Positions 1 through 4,980 of a DNA stretch of 10,585 nucleotides are shown here, one piece after another. The translations under genes were made by a program, and so were the position numbers. Source of the DNA: a bacterium (GTDB taxonomy: Bacteria; Patescibacteria; Dojkabacteria; SC72); assembly GCA_029553845.1 (NCBI GenBank), contig JAKPKF010000114.1, positions 1 to 10,585 on the forward strand. The letters are read 5' to 3'. The number at the start of each line of letters is the position of its first letter. The first letter of the stretch is position 1. The notes under the pieces are model-generated. The model searched no databases. It was not told the DNA's origin and was given only the letters and a program-made list of their open reading frames with translations.

Positions 1-125
1 TCATACTGATAATCAGAATCTCTACAATCTAGTTCTTTAAGTTGTTCTTCTGTTAATTCTATATACCCCTCTGTATATTCTCCTTCTATCCCATCTGTAT
101 ATACTCTGTATATCTTCTTCTCCAT
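1..125 (-). CDS. Hypothetical small phage protein (3' end outside window)
   Basis: Minus-strand frame open from ATG at 125-123 to the window edge, giving at least 41 residues (begins MEKKIYRVYTDGIEGEYTEG). It is acidic, with a patch rich in E, D and Y, and has no domain I recognise. The start is supported by the 25-bp leader block shared with three other genes (TAAATT 14 nt before ATG). There is no Shine-Dalgarno sequence. It is the last visible gene of the minus-strand cassette run and follows the 37-aa gene by 17 nt. The C-terminus is not visible. Function unknown. Confidence 0.6.
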   Translation of the reverse strand, partial: MEKKIYRVYTDGIEGEYTEGYIELTEEQLKELDCRDSDYQY

Positions 126-145
126 ATTACTTTGTTGTTAATTTA
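121..145 (-). repeat. 25-bp leader block, copy 1
   Basis: First of four identical 25-bp blocks (others at 796-820, 1048-1072, 1400-1424). On the minus strand it starts TAAATTAACAACAAAG and ends at the start codon of the downstream gene. It also supplies the stop codon of the upstream small gene (143-145). Confidence 0.9.
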
Positions 146-256
146 GATATCTTTCTTTTGATTAAACTCTTTGATAGCCTCATTTATTCCCAATATAATT
201 CTCTTGTAAGGCGTAATATGTTGTCTTTTTCCTTTATATTTTTTACTTAATCGCAT
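143..256 (-). CDS. Small basic hypothetical protein, 37 aa
   Basis: Short open frame beginning MRLSKKYKGKRQHITPYKRI and ending FNQKKDI. It is strongly basic at the N-terminus. ATG (256-254) lies inside the end of the preceding minus-strand gene, which stops at 243, so translation would be coupled by a 14-nt overlap. The stop codon falls in the 25-bp leader block of the next gene. The words KRQHI also occur near the N-terminus of the protein at 813-1052, a possible trace of shared origin. There is no clear ribosome binding site and no known domain. The tight fit between neighbours is the main support, and short length keeps confidence moderate. Confidence 0.45.
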   Translation of the reverse strand: MRLSKKYKGKRQHITPYKRIILGINEAIKEFNQKKDI

Positions 257-578
257 TGTATTGTTCTTTTATCGTTTCTCTAGCACTTCTTAACCCGTCA
301 AACCAAGGTTGTGGAGCAGAAAAATCACTTATTCTTATTATTCCATTTATTAGTTCAATATCCTTGTCTAACTGTTCTTGTCTTATCCTATGTTTATCTT
401 TCAAATGATAATGTTGTATATTCTTAGCGACTGTCAATGTAATAGATAATGCCTCTTCTAAATCTTCTATCTCCTTATTGCCAGTCAGTGTATCTACTAA
501 ATCCCAAGCCAAATCATTTATCCTCTGTGTTTTTGTCTTCTTTATTACTTTTCCGTTTTCTAATACTATGTCTTTCAT
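243..578 (-). CDS. Hypothetical protein, 111 aa
   Basis: Open frame starting MKDIVLENGKVIKKTKTQRI. It has a predicted helical middle (residues 35-85, rich in E, L, I and K) and a C-terminal stretch with SAPQPWFDGLRSARETI. No membrane segment or recognised domain is visible. ATG is preceded by the 29-bp leader block (TAAATT 14 nt upstream) also found before the gene at 1406-1744. That block fixes the start and lacks a Shine-Dalgarno sequence. It lies 21 nt after the upstream gene and overlaps the downstream 37-aa gene. Likely an accessory phage protein of unknown function. Confidence 0.75.
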   Translation of the reverse strand: MKDIVLENGKVIKKTKTQRINDLAWDLVDTLTGNKEIEDLEEALSITLTVAKNIQHYHLKDKHRIRQEQLDKDIELINGIIRISDFSAPQPWFDGLRSARETIKEQYNAIK

Positions 579-604
579 CTTATATATAACTTAATTTAAT
601 TACT
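576..604 (-). repeat. 29-bp leader block, copy 1
   Basis: Identical to 1742-1770. On the minus strand it carries TAATTAAATTAAGTTATATA and continues to the start codon. It overlaps the stop codon of the upstream gene (600-602). It is the second leader type of the left arm and differs from the 25-bp type except for TAAATT at the same distance from ATG. Confidence 0.85.
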
Positions 605-800
605 CTTCTTCTACCAACTCAATCATCTTCTCAACCATTGTCTTAACCTGTTTAACTCCCTTTATAAATGATTTCCCTATGATATCTCCGTGTACCTTTG
701 ATAGGTTATCTTCATCAAACTTCACCTCTTGATTACATACAGATATTACTGCTTTAAGGGCATCTAAGTAACCCTTATTATATGTATCTTTGTTCTCCAT
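600..800 (-). CDS. Hypothetical protein, 66 aa
   Basis: Starts MENKDTYNKGYLDALKAVIS and ends in an acidic tail (MIELVEEE). It looks helical, with alternating hydrophobic and charged residues and no membrane segment. The start follows copy 2 of the 25-bp leader block. Its N-terminal style (YNKGYLDALK) resembles many small phage proteins but I cannot assign a family. It is the fourth gene of the run that starts below the structured RNA region, with a 12-nt gap to the upstream gene. Function unknown. Confidence 0.7.
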   Translation of the reverse strand: MENKDTYNKGYLDALKAVISVCNQEVKFDEDNLSKVHGDIIGKSFIKGVKQVKTMVEKMIELVEEE

Positions 801-820
801 ATTACTTTGTTGTTAATTTA
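796..820 (-). repeat. 25-bp leader block, copy 2
   Basis: Identical to 121-145. It runs from the stop codon region of the upstream gene (813-815) to the start of the 66-aa gene. Confidence 0.9.
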
Positions 821-1052
821 ACTTTTTGAATATAAAGCTAATTGCTTCTACTGCATTTTTAATACTTCCACTTCTCAACCACATTAAGGATAAAGAAAAT
901 AGGGCTTCTATCTTGGTATTCCATACACTTAATGGTGGGGTATCTTCTATATCTTCATAAAATCCTTTGTCTGCTCGTTCTAGGTCTAAGTGACAACACC
1001 TTGTATACCATTGTCCCATTTTAATGTGTTGTCTTTTCTTCTTCTCTTCCAT
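813..1052 (-). CDS. Hypothetical protein, 79 aa
   Basis: Starts MEEKKKRQHIKMGQWYTRCC. A middle segment with acidic and proline residues (YEDIEDTPPLSVW) is followed by a hydrophobic, probably helical C-terminus (residues about 48-79, ALFSLSLMWLR and AVEAISFIFKKLN). This could be one amphipathic or weak membrane segment. Two adjacent cysteines (residues 19-20) are present but no metal motif. ATG is one nucleotide after the TAA of the upstream gene, within leader copy 3. No family recognised. Confidence 0.65.
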   Translation of the reverse strand: MEEKKKRQHIKMGQWYTRCCHLDLERADKGFYEDIEDTPPLSVWNTKIEALFSLSLMWLRSGSIKNAVEAISFIFKKLN

Positions 1053-1072
1053 ATTACTTTGTTGTTAATTTA
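1048..1072 (-). repeat. 25-bp leader block, copy 3
   Basis: Identical to 121-145. Here it also encodes the C-terminal KLTTK and stop codon of the upstream protein, so the block is partly coding. Confidence 0.9.
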
Positions 1073-1404
1073 GATAGTTCTTTTAACCGTTTTGCTATTT
1101 CGTCTGCAACATACACTTCTGACAACCCCTTCTCTCTTTTGAAGTTGAGCAAACGCATCACTTCTAAAAGTGTCCTCTTTCTCTCTTCGTTACGAGATGT
1201 CTCAATCTCTCTTAGTTGTGCATTATATGAGTCCCTCTTCCATTCTTCCCTTGCTTTGTCTAGTTCTTGCTGTATCTCAGATACAAATAACTCTCCATCT
1301 TTTGTTAGTTGTAAATTATCTCCCTGTCCATCTCCATCGTCAGAGATATCGTCTACTAACGACCATAGCCCAAAACTTGCAAATATTTCTTTCCAGTTCT
1401 CCAT
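1054..1404 (-). CDS. Hypothetical protein, 116 aa, paralogue of the next upstream gene
   Basis: Starts MENWKEIFASFGLWSLVDDI. An acidic glycine-rich loop (DISDDGDGQGDN, about residues 19-30) is followed by a long charged helix (residues 40-85, likely coiled coil) containing QQELDKAREEWKRD. The C-terminus ends ELSKLTTK. The protein at 1406-1744 shares the MExW start, the QELDxAREE segment and the identical ELSKLTTK end, so the two look like diverged tandem duplicates. The start lies in leader copy 4, one nucleotide after the neighbour's stop. The role is unknown. Helical shape suggests a protein-binding accessory factor, which is only a guess. Confidence 0.75.
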   Translation of the reverse strand: MENWKEIFASFGLWSLVDDISDDGDGQGDNLQLTKDGELFVSEIQQELDKAREEWKRDSYNAQLREIETSRNEERKRTLLEVMRLLNFKREKGLSEVYVADEIAKRLKELSKLTTK

Positions 1405-1424
1405 ATTACTTTGTTGTTAATTTA
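1400..1424 (-). repeat. 25-bp leader block, copy 4
   Basis: Identical to 121-145. It also encodes the LTTK end of the protein at 1406-1744 and leads into the ATG at 1404. Confidence 0.9.
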
Positions 1425-1744
1425 GATAATTCCTCTGAATATATTTGTTCTGCTTCTTTTATATAGTGTCTTAAATCGTCCCAAGTTAGAGGTAGGTTTT
1501 TGTTGCGATGGGTGTCATTTATAAAAATGTAGTCCTTTAAATTATCAAGGGCATACAATTTCCCCTCTTCCCTAGCTCTGTCTAGTTCTTGTTCTAAAAT
1601 GTCTTGAATAAATACAACAAGTTCTCTTGGACTACCCGTTAACCATTGTTCACTTTCCCATACCGTATCCCCTTTTAATTCCCTTGGATTAGTTACTCTT
1701 GACTGTACGAACTTCTTGTACAATTTTTTCTCCCAATCTTCCAT
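1406..1744 (-). CDS. Hypothetical protein, 112 aa, tandem paralogue
   Basis: Starts MEDWEKKLYKKFVQSRVTNP, with a basic N-terminus, then ELVVFIQDILEQELDRAREE (about residues 40-60) and the end ELSKLTTK. The shared QELDxAREE and ELSKLTTK segments mark it as a paralogue of the next gene. It is the first gene after the structured RNA region. Its ATG lies 40 nt beyond the terminal hairpin of that RNA and is preceded by the 29-bp leader block (TAAATT 14 nt upstream). There is no Shine-Dalgarno sequence. Its expression could depend on the folding of the RNA just upstream. Function unknown. Confidence 0.75.
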   Translation of the reverse strand: MEDWEKKLYKKFVQSRVTNPRELKGDTVWESEQWLTGSPRELVVFIQDILEQELDRAREEGKLYALDNLKDYIFINDTHRNKNLPLTWDDLRHYIKEAEQIYSEELSKLTTK

Positions 1745-1770
1745 CTTATATATAACTTAATTTAATTACT
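1742..1770 (-). repeat. 29-bp leader block, copy 2
   Basis: Identical to 576-604. It lies between the terminal hairpin of the structured RNA region and the ATG at 1744. Confidence 0.85.
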
Positions 1771-1784
1771 TAACAAACTGTATA

Positions 1785-2186
1785 GGACACTCTGGGTAAA
1801 CAAAACTCTAGGAAAGGAGGTAATGCTACCAGAGTATCCAACGCAATCTGTTAAAGAAGGAGGAGGGAATTGCACCCTCTACGGTGTAAATAGGTCTCGG
1901 TTATGATAACCTTGCATGACTTTCGTCGTATGCCACCCAGCTCTTATTTAGCGTTCCCTTATTAATTGGATACTCCTTCATGTTGGAGGGGTAGGGCTAT
2001 TCTCCCTAACACGGCAATCGTCTTTATGCCCACTTACACCTTCCCACGATTTAGATAAGGCATCGAACCTTAGGTCATTGCGTGTCTCTCTTCCACCACC
2101 CTCCTTGTTTTAAAGAACTAATACGAAACCTCCAGTATGTTTGTGACCTCCAGGAGTTCGTAGCAGTCCTCTAAACTGCTAGAAAG
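1785..2186 (-). ncRNA. Candidate large structured RNA (about 400 nt)
   Basis: This gap of over 400 bp between tightly packed genes has no usable ORF but many helices. Read on the minus strand they are: a 7-bp hairpin TAGCAGT/ACTGCTA right after the upstream stop; a closing pair AGGAGGG (2105-2099) with CCCTCCT (1867-1861); a T-arm-like hairpin TAAGG-TTCGATG-CCTTA (2072-2056); TAGGG/CCCTA (2008-1992); a long-range pair GGTGTAA (2040-2034) with TTACACC (1889-1883); GCAT-AC-GAC-GAAA-GTC-ATGC (1933-1914); and a terminal hairpin 1839-1785 with 11-13 pairs. The GNRA loop and a G-U pair in the terminal hairpin favour the minus strand, as do the neighbours; one GGAGGG/CCCTCT hairpin favours the other strand. 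GAGTATCC (1975-1968) can instead pair with GGATACTC (1839-1832), so folds may alternate. It is not recognisable as tRNA, tmRNA, RNase P or an intron. Phage-associated large RNAs such as GOLLD or ROOL are comparable in style only. Confidence 0.55.
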
Positions 2187-2705
2187 TTATATCCTTTCAC
2201 CTTCGTCATTATATCCGTGAGGAATATTACTACCTCCAGAAAAGAAGTTTATTCTTACAGAATCTCCTTCGTTAAACTCTGCGTAAGCAACTTCGTCTTC
2301 TTCCACATTCACAACAATTTCCTTATTTCCTTCTGGAACTCTTTCCTTCTCATCTTCTTCTCTCCAATCTTTTCTACATGCATTTAGAAAGTCCCTGATG
2401 CCCTCTAGGTATCCGAAATAACTATTAAGGTCTTTCTGTCCACCTTCCTCTGCTAACCTATCCCTGTTCCTTCTGAGGGACTCGTAGATGTTTTCTAAAC
2501 TATCTGCTACAGGTTCTATTGTGTATCCACTTATGTATGAGTATCCTAATACAGTAGGGTTCTTTTGAAGTGTTTGTATCCTACCATCTTCTATAGCTTT
2601 CTCTACCTCTTCCCTGACTTTTTCTCCAGTAGAGACTAAGAATGAAACATCTGGCTCTTCCGAATGCCTATTTATGTAATGCACTGCGAACAGTTGGTTC
2701 TTCAT
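2187..2705 (-). CDS. Hypothetical acidic protein, 172 aa
   Basis: Starts MKNQLFAVHYINRHSEEPDV. The N-terminal part (1-65) looks like a mixed alpha/beta domain, followed by a charged helix (about 70-115, SLENIYESLRRNRDRLAEEG) and an acidic C-terminal domain (EIVVNVEEDEVAYAEFNEGD). It is soluble with no membrane segment, and no family is recognised. A near-consensus promoter lies 36-64 nt upstream (-10 at 2746-2741, -35 at 2769-2764). This is therefore the first gene of a unit that continues through the structured RNA and the leader-block genes. TAAATT is 16 nt before ATG. The start is supported by this leader and by an upstream terminator. Confidence 0.75.
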   Translation of the reverse strand: MKNQLFAVHYINRHSEEPDVSFLVSTGEKVREEVEKAIEDGRIQTLQKNPTVLGYSYISGYTIEPVADSLENIYESLRRNRDRLAEEGGQKDLNSYFGYLEGIRDFLNACRKDWREEDEKERVPEGNKEIVVNVEEDEVAYAEFNEGDSVRINFFSGGSNIPHGYNDEGERI

Positions 2706-2740
2706 AATATTTGTATGTAAGAATTTAATTATTATAATTT

Positions 2741-2769
2741 ATCATAGCATATGACACGGGATATGTCAA
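2741..2769 (-). promoter_or_regulatory. Strong sigma70-type promoter, minus strand
   Basis: On the minus strand: TTGACA (2769-2764), 17-nt spacer, TATGAT (2746-2741). The -35 is perfect and the -10 matches 5 of 6. The plus strand shows an inverted repeat TGACA-N7-TGTCA (2752-2768) over the -35 and spacer, a plausible repressor site. It drives the 172-aa gene and what follows. Confidence 0.8.
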
Positions 2770-2820
2770 GTATATATGTACAGGGGTAGTTAGTATTGGT
2801 TGGCAGGTACTCTTTGGTAT

Positions 2821-2831
2821 GATAGTGGATT
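2821..2831 (-). promoter_or_regulatory. 11-mer motif, copy 1 (AATCCACTATC)
   Basis: Plus-strand GATAGTGGATT in the gap between the terminator of the upstream unit and the promoter at 2741-2769. It is one of seven copies or close variants, all in non-coding gaps. Identical copies lie at 4321, 4947 and 5521. Confidence 0.6.
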
Positions 2832-2861
2832 TTATAATTTAGGTTTTCCAAAATCGGGCAG

Positions 2862-2890
2862 AAAAAAAAGAAGAGGGAGGTTTCCCTCCC
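2862..2890 (-). terminator. Rho-independent terminator, minus strand
   Basis: On the minus strand: GGGAGG-GAAA-CCTCCC followed by TCTTC and a run of eight T (fwd 2862-2869). It ends the unit containing genes 2980-4278 and the small peptide at 2897, and insulates it from the promoter at 2741-2769. Confidence 0.85.
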
Positions 2891-2896
2891 CTGTTC

Positions 2897-2962
2897 TTAT
2901 TTTCGGATAGCTATGAGTACAGATATAATCAGAGCAGTTCCCATAAATTGTAAAATCATCAT
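2897..2962 (-). CDS. Possible 21-aa hydrophobic peptide
   Basis: A short open frame between the gene at 2980 and its terminator encodes MMILQFMGTALIISVLIAIR plus a final K. It is almost one transmembrane helix, followed by a positive end. The ATG is 17 nt after the upstream stop and the TAA lies just before the terminator hairpin. It would fit a small membrane peptide (toxin-like or holin-like), but its length makes chance possible and there is no ribosome binding site. Confidence 0.35.
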   Translation of the reverse strand: MMILQFMGTALIISVLIAIRK

Positions 2963-2979
2963 TGTACTATGTGTTAAGT

Positions 2980-3411
2980 TTAGATAGATAGTGCAAGTCT
3001 GTAAACTTCTGCTTGGTCGTCTGTTAAGTAGTCTTCATAGCTTATATCTTCCATTGCATTGTCGTGTGCCAGTTCTGATAGGTACTCGATAGCTATATTT
3101 GATAGTGGCATTTCGTGGTAGCATATGCGTTCATTGTTTGGTTCTTGTTCTTTTTTGATTATTTCATATATGTTGCTCCAGTCATTTGAGTTGTATGCCT
3201 TGTCTAGTAATATCCTAAACCTTTTTTCTGTTATGGTTTCTGTAGGCTGTTCTTGTGCCGTTATGGTGTCTTCCCATGCGTTTTGTATATCTACTAGAAG
3301 GCTGTAAAACTTGTTTGAATATGCCATTGCTGTAAATGGGTTTTTCTTCTCTTGCTCATACTCTGTAAGAGTTTGGCATATTCTGTCGTATATCTCCGTT
3401 TTGCTTTTCAT
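2980..3411 (-). CDS. Hypothetical protein, 143 aa
   Basis: Starts MKSKTEIYDRICQTLTEYEQ. It is mostly helical and rich in E, Y, N and D; residues 75-143 contain SNDWSNIYEIIKKEQ and an acidic segment MEDISYEDYLTDDQAEVYRL. No family recognised. ATG overlaps the stop of the upstream gene (TAATG), so it is probably translated by reinitiation. It is the last full-size gene before the terminator at 2862-2890. Probably soluble. Function unknown. Confidence 0.7.
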   Translation of the reverse strand: MKSKTEIYDRICQTLTEYEQEKKNPFTAMAYSNKFYSLLVDIQNAWEDTITAQEQPTETITEKRFRILLDKAYNSNDWSNIYEIIKKEQEPNNERICYHEMPLSNIAIEYLSELAHDNAMEDISYEDYLTDDQAEVYRLALSI

Positions 3412-3680
3412 TAAAGTATTGGTAATAAATTATTTTCGATTAGTTCTTTTGCTAACTCGTCGCCTTCTGCTCCAGAAAATTCCCGAGTATCTCCAGTCAT
3501 CTCATTGGTAAAGATTATTGAGTATATATATCCGTCGTCGGTGTAAAATACTTCTACTGTACATACTCTGTCGCCGTCTTTGTTGTCGTATTGTAACTCT
3601 TGTATGTATTGTCTATTCTCGCATAGGTACTTTTTGTTTTTGTCCATTGCGTCTATTACATAGTTCTTTGTTATGTTCAT
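3411..3680 (-). CDS. Hypothetical protein, 89 aa
   Basis: Begins MNITKNYVIDAMDKNKKYLC at ATG 3680-3678. A longer frame to 3740 exists but would overlap the upstream gene by about 45 nt. The shorter start lies 13 nt after the upstream TAA and is preferred. The middle (VCTVEVFYTDDGYIYSIIF) looks like a small beta sheet, and the end (GDELAKELIENNLLPIL) is helical. The short gap before ATG contains a variant of the 11-mer motif (3684-3694). Its TAA overlaps the next ATG. No family recognised. Confidence 0.7.
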   Translation of the reverse strand: MNITKNYVIDAMDKNKKYLCENRQYIQELQYDNKDGDRVCTVEVFYTDDGYIYSIIFTNEMTGDTREFSGAEGDELAKELIENNLLPIL

Positions 3681-3683
3681 TAT

Positions 3684-3694
3684 GATAGTTGATT
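3684..3694 (-). promoter_or_regulatory. 11-mer motif variant (AATCAACTATC)
   Basis: GATAGTTGATT on the plus strand, in the 13-nt gap just before the ATG at 3680. It differs from the main form at one base. Confidence 0.45.
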
Positions 3695-4278
3695 TAAAAA
3701 TTAGGTTGTCTGCCGTCTGCATAAAATTCATACTCGGCATTGATTATTTCTTCCTTTATACATTCATCACTTGTTAGATATTCGTACTCGTCCTCTAACT
3801 TCTTGTATAGTTGCCTTGCTTCCTCCCTGAAAGTTTCCTCTATCTCGTCCATGAGTTTGTATAGTTGGTCGCTTTGTTTCTCTGTACCCTCTAAAAAGAA
3901 GTGGTCGTCAAAATACATAGTGTTTTCGTGGCTGTAGTTTCCTTGTTGTCTTATATCTACAAACGGCTCGTATTCTTCTAAGTACTTGTATAGGCTTCTA
4001 TACTTGCTTTTTTGTTTTGTCTTTTCTATGTAGTCTTTTATAGATATACTCCCTGTAAAACTTGCCCCGTCGCCCTGACTCCAAAATCCTGAAAAGTATA
4101 TATCATCTACAGTACAACTGTATTCTTGATACATACGGTCTTTGAAGTCTTCGTATATAAAGGTATACCAGTCGTACATTAGAAAGCTATCGTCCTTTTG
4201 CATATTCTCTATAACTTTCTGCTTGGCTTCTTCTGAAAGTTCCTCGTATTGATAGAGTTTGATTTTTGCTTCTCTCAT
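3694..4278 (-). CDS. Conserved-looking phage protein with GFWSQGDGASF motif, 194 aa
   Basis: Starts MREAKIKLYQYEELSEEAKQ. The N-terminal helix (LYQYEELSEEAKQKVIENM, 8-26) and the central GFWSQGDGASFTG (64-76) are, from memory, seen together in uncharacterised proteins of many phages. A second conserved-looking part is around FVDIRQQGNYSHENTMYFDD (106-125), and the C-terminus is a long charged helix ending YEFYADGRQPNF. Function is not known to me. Some database names mention antitoxin systems but I cannot support that here. The start is supported by TAAATT 15 nt upstream. It is the first gene of a unit of three or four genes ending at 2862, and a 66-bp repeat lies directly upstream. Confidence 0.8.
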   Translation of the reverse strand: MREAKIKLYQYEELSEEAKQKVIENMQKDDSFLMYDWYTFIYEDFKDRMYQEYSCTVDDIYFSGFWSQGDGASFTGSISIKDYIEKTKQKSKYRSLYKYLEEYEPFVDIRQQGNYSHENTMYFDDHFFLEGTEKQSDQLYKLMDEIEETFREEARQLYKKLEDEYEYLTSDECIKEEIINAEYEFYADGRQPNF

Positions 4279-4288
4279 TGTGAATAAA

Positions 4289-4354
4289 ATAAGAATTTAT
4301 ATATTTTGAGGTTTCCTTTTGATAGTGGATTGCCTCCAGTTTCTATATTTATTA
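4289..4354 (-). repeat. 66-bp intergenic repeat, copy 1
   Basis: Matches 4915-4980 at 65 of 66 positions. It covers the whole gap between two genes, from the stop codon of the upstream gene (4352-4354) to 11 nt before the next ATG. It contains the 11-mer (4321-4331) and, 17 nt further on the minus strand, TATATAAATTCTTA. It may act as a promoter plus leader unit; GAGG/CCTC around the 11-mer could form a small stem. Confidence 0.85.
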
Positions 4355-4579
4355 CCTTTCGGGCTTCTCGCCTTGGTCTATGTACTTCTTTTTTAAGTCC
4401 CATGAGCTAACAAATTTTAATGAGCAAGATTGTTCGTATAGGTCTGTTAGTGCTTCCATTGGGTATATTACATAGTTATTGTTTAGTGCTTCCCACACTT
4501 CCTGTTCTTTGTGTATTATGTAAATTTTGTGGCATTCATCGTATGCGATAGCTTTTCCTTTTATGTCTTTGAGTTTCAT
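4352..4579 (-). CDS. Hypothetical protein, 75 aa
   Basis: Starts MKLKDIKGKAIAYDECHKIY and ends KKYIDQGEKPER. It has a mixed beta/alpha pattern with repeated hydrophobic strands (KIYIIHKEQEVWEAL) and three cysteines not arranged as a metal motif. It follows the upstream gene by 4 nt, so the two are likely co-transcribed. The stop lies in the 66-bp repeat. No family recognised. Confidence 0.65.
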   Translation of the reverse strand: MKLKDIKGKAIAYDECHKIYIIHKEQEVWEALNNNYVIYPMEALTDLYEQSCSLKFVSSWDLKKKYIDQGEKPER

Positions 4580-4583
4580 TGTA

Positions 4584-4904
4584 TTAAAGTATATTGAATT
4601 TAATATTATGACTTTCTACAAAATAGTTTCTAGCTTGTAGAATATTATCCTTTTGTATTTCTAAAATCCTTTTTGCTTCCTGTAGTGCTTCTTTTCTAGT
4701 GCTATAGCTCTGCGTTGTTATTGCTAACCCTGAGAGATAATCGTCTATGTGCCAATAGTCGTTACTTCCTGCTTCTGTTTTTCTAAGTCCTACGGTTATG
4801 CTTAAGCCGTTTGAAAGGTATAATCTCTCTGTATATCCTTCCACTTCTTTCTGCTTGGCTTCCTTGTCGCCTACTATGTTTATATTGTATTTTCTTTTTT
4901 GCAT
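4584..4904 (-). CDS. Hypothetical protein, 106 aa
   Basis: Starts MQKRKYNINIVGDKEAKQKE. The core (about residues 28-82) reads as strands followed by a helix: LSITVGLRKTE, YWHIDDYLSGLAI, then STRKEALQEAKRILEI. A tryptophan plus D(D/L)xSGL strand followed by TRKEAL helix is a pattern I associate with small uncharacterised phage proteins. No catalytic residues are evident. The start is supported by TAAATT 15 nt upstream and by the adjacent 66-bp repeat copy. It heads a two-gene unit with the 75-aa gene. Confidence 0.7.
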   Translation of the reverse strand: MQKRKYNINIVGDKEAKQKEVEGYTERLYLSNGLSITVGLRKTEAGSNDYWHIDDYLSGLAITTQSYSTRKEALQEAKRILEIQKDNILQARNYFVESHNIKFNIL

Positions 4905-4914
4905 TGAATTGTGT

Positions 4915-4980
4915 ATAAGAATTTATATATTTTGAGGTTTCCTTTGGATAGTGGATTGCCTCCAGTTTCTATATTTATTA
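4915..4980 (-). repeat. 66-bp intergenic repeat, copy 2
   Basis: Second copy of the 4289-4354 repeat, with a single difference (G at 4946 where copy 1 has T). It again begins at a stop codon (4978-4980) and ends 11 nt before an ATG. It contains the 11-mer at 4947-4957. Confidence 0.85.

Noticed and set aside
1139..1466. Plus-strand frames opposite the left-arm genes (also at 3125, 3311, 3740)
   Set aside because: Serine- and leucine-rich antisense shadows of purine-rich genes, without starts or ribosome binding sites.
1823..1906. Plus-strand 27-aa ORF preceded by a perfect AAAGGAGG
   Set aside because: The spacing to ATG is only 2 nt, the strand is opposite to all neighbours, and the same bases are better explained as the anti-SD-like loop of the minus-strand RNA.
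2056..2072. tRNA gene suggested by the T-arm TAAGG-TTCGATG-CCTTA
   Set aside because: The following seven bases (TCTAAAT) have no matching 5' acceptor strand at the right distance and no anticodon arm is visible, so it is treated as a T-loop motif in a larger RNA.
3681..3740. N-terminal extension of the protein at 3411-3680 to ATG 3740
   Set aside because: It would overlap the upstream gene by about 45 nt; the ATG at 3680 follows the upstream stop by 13 nt with a motif in the gap.
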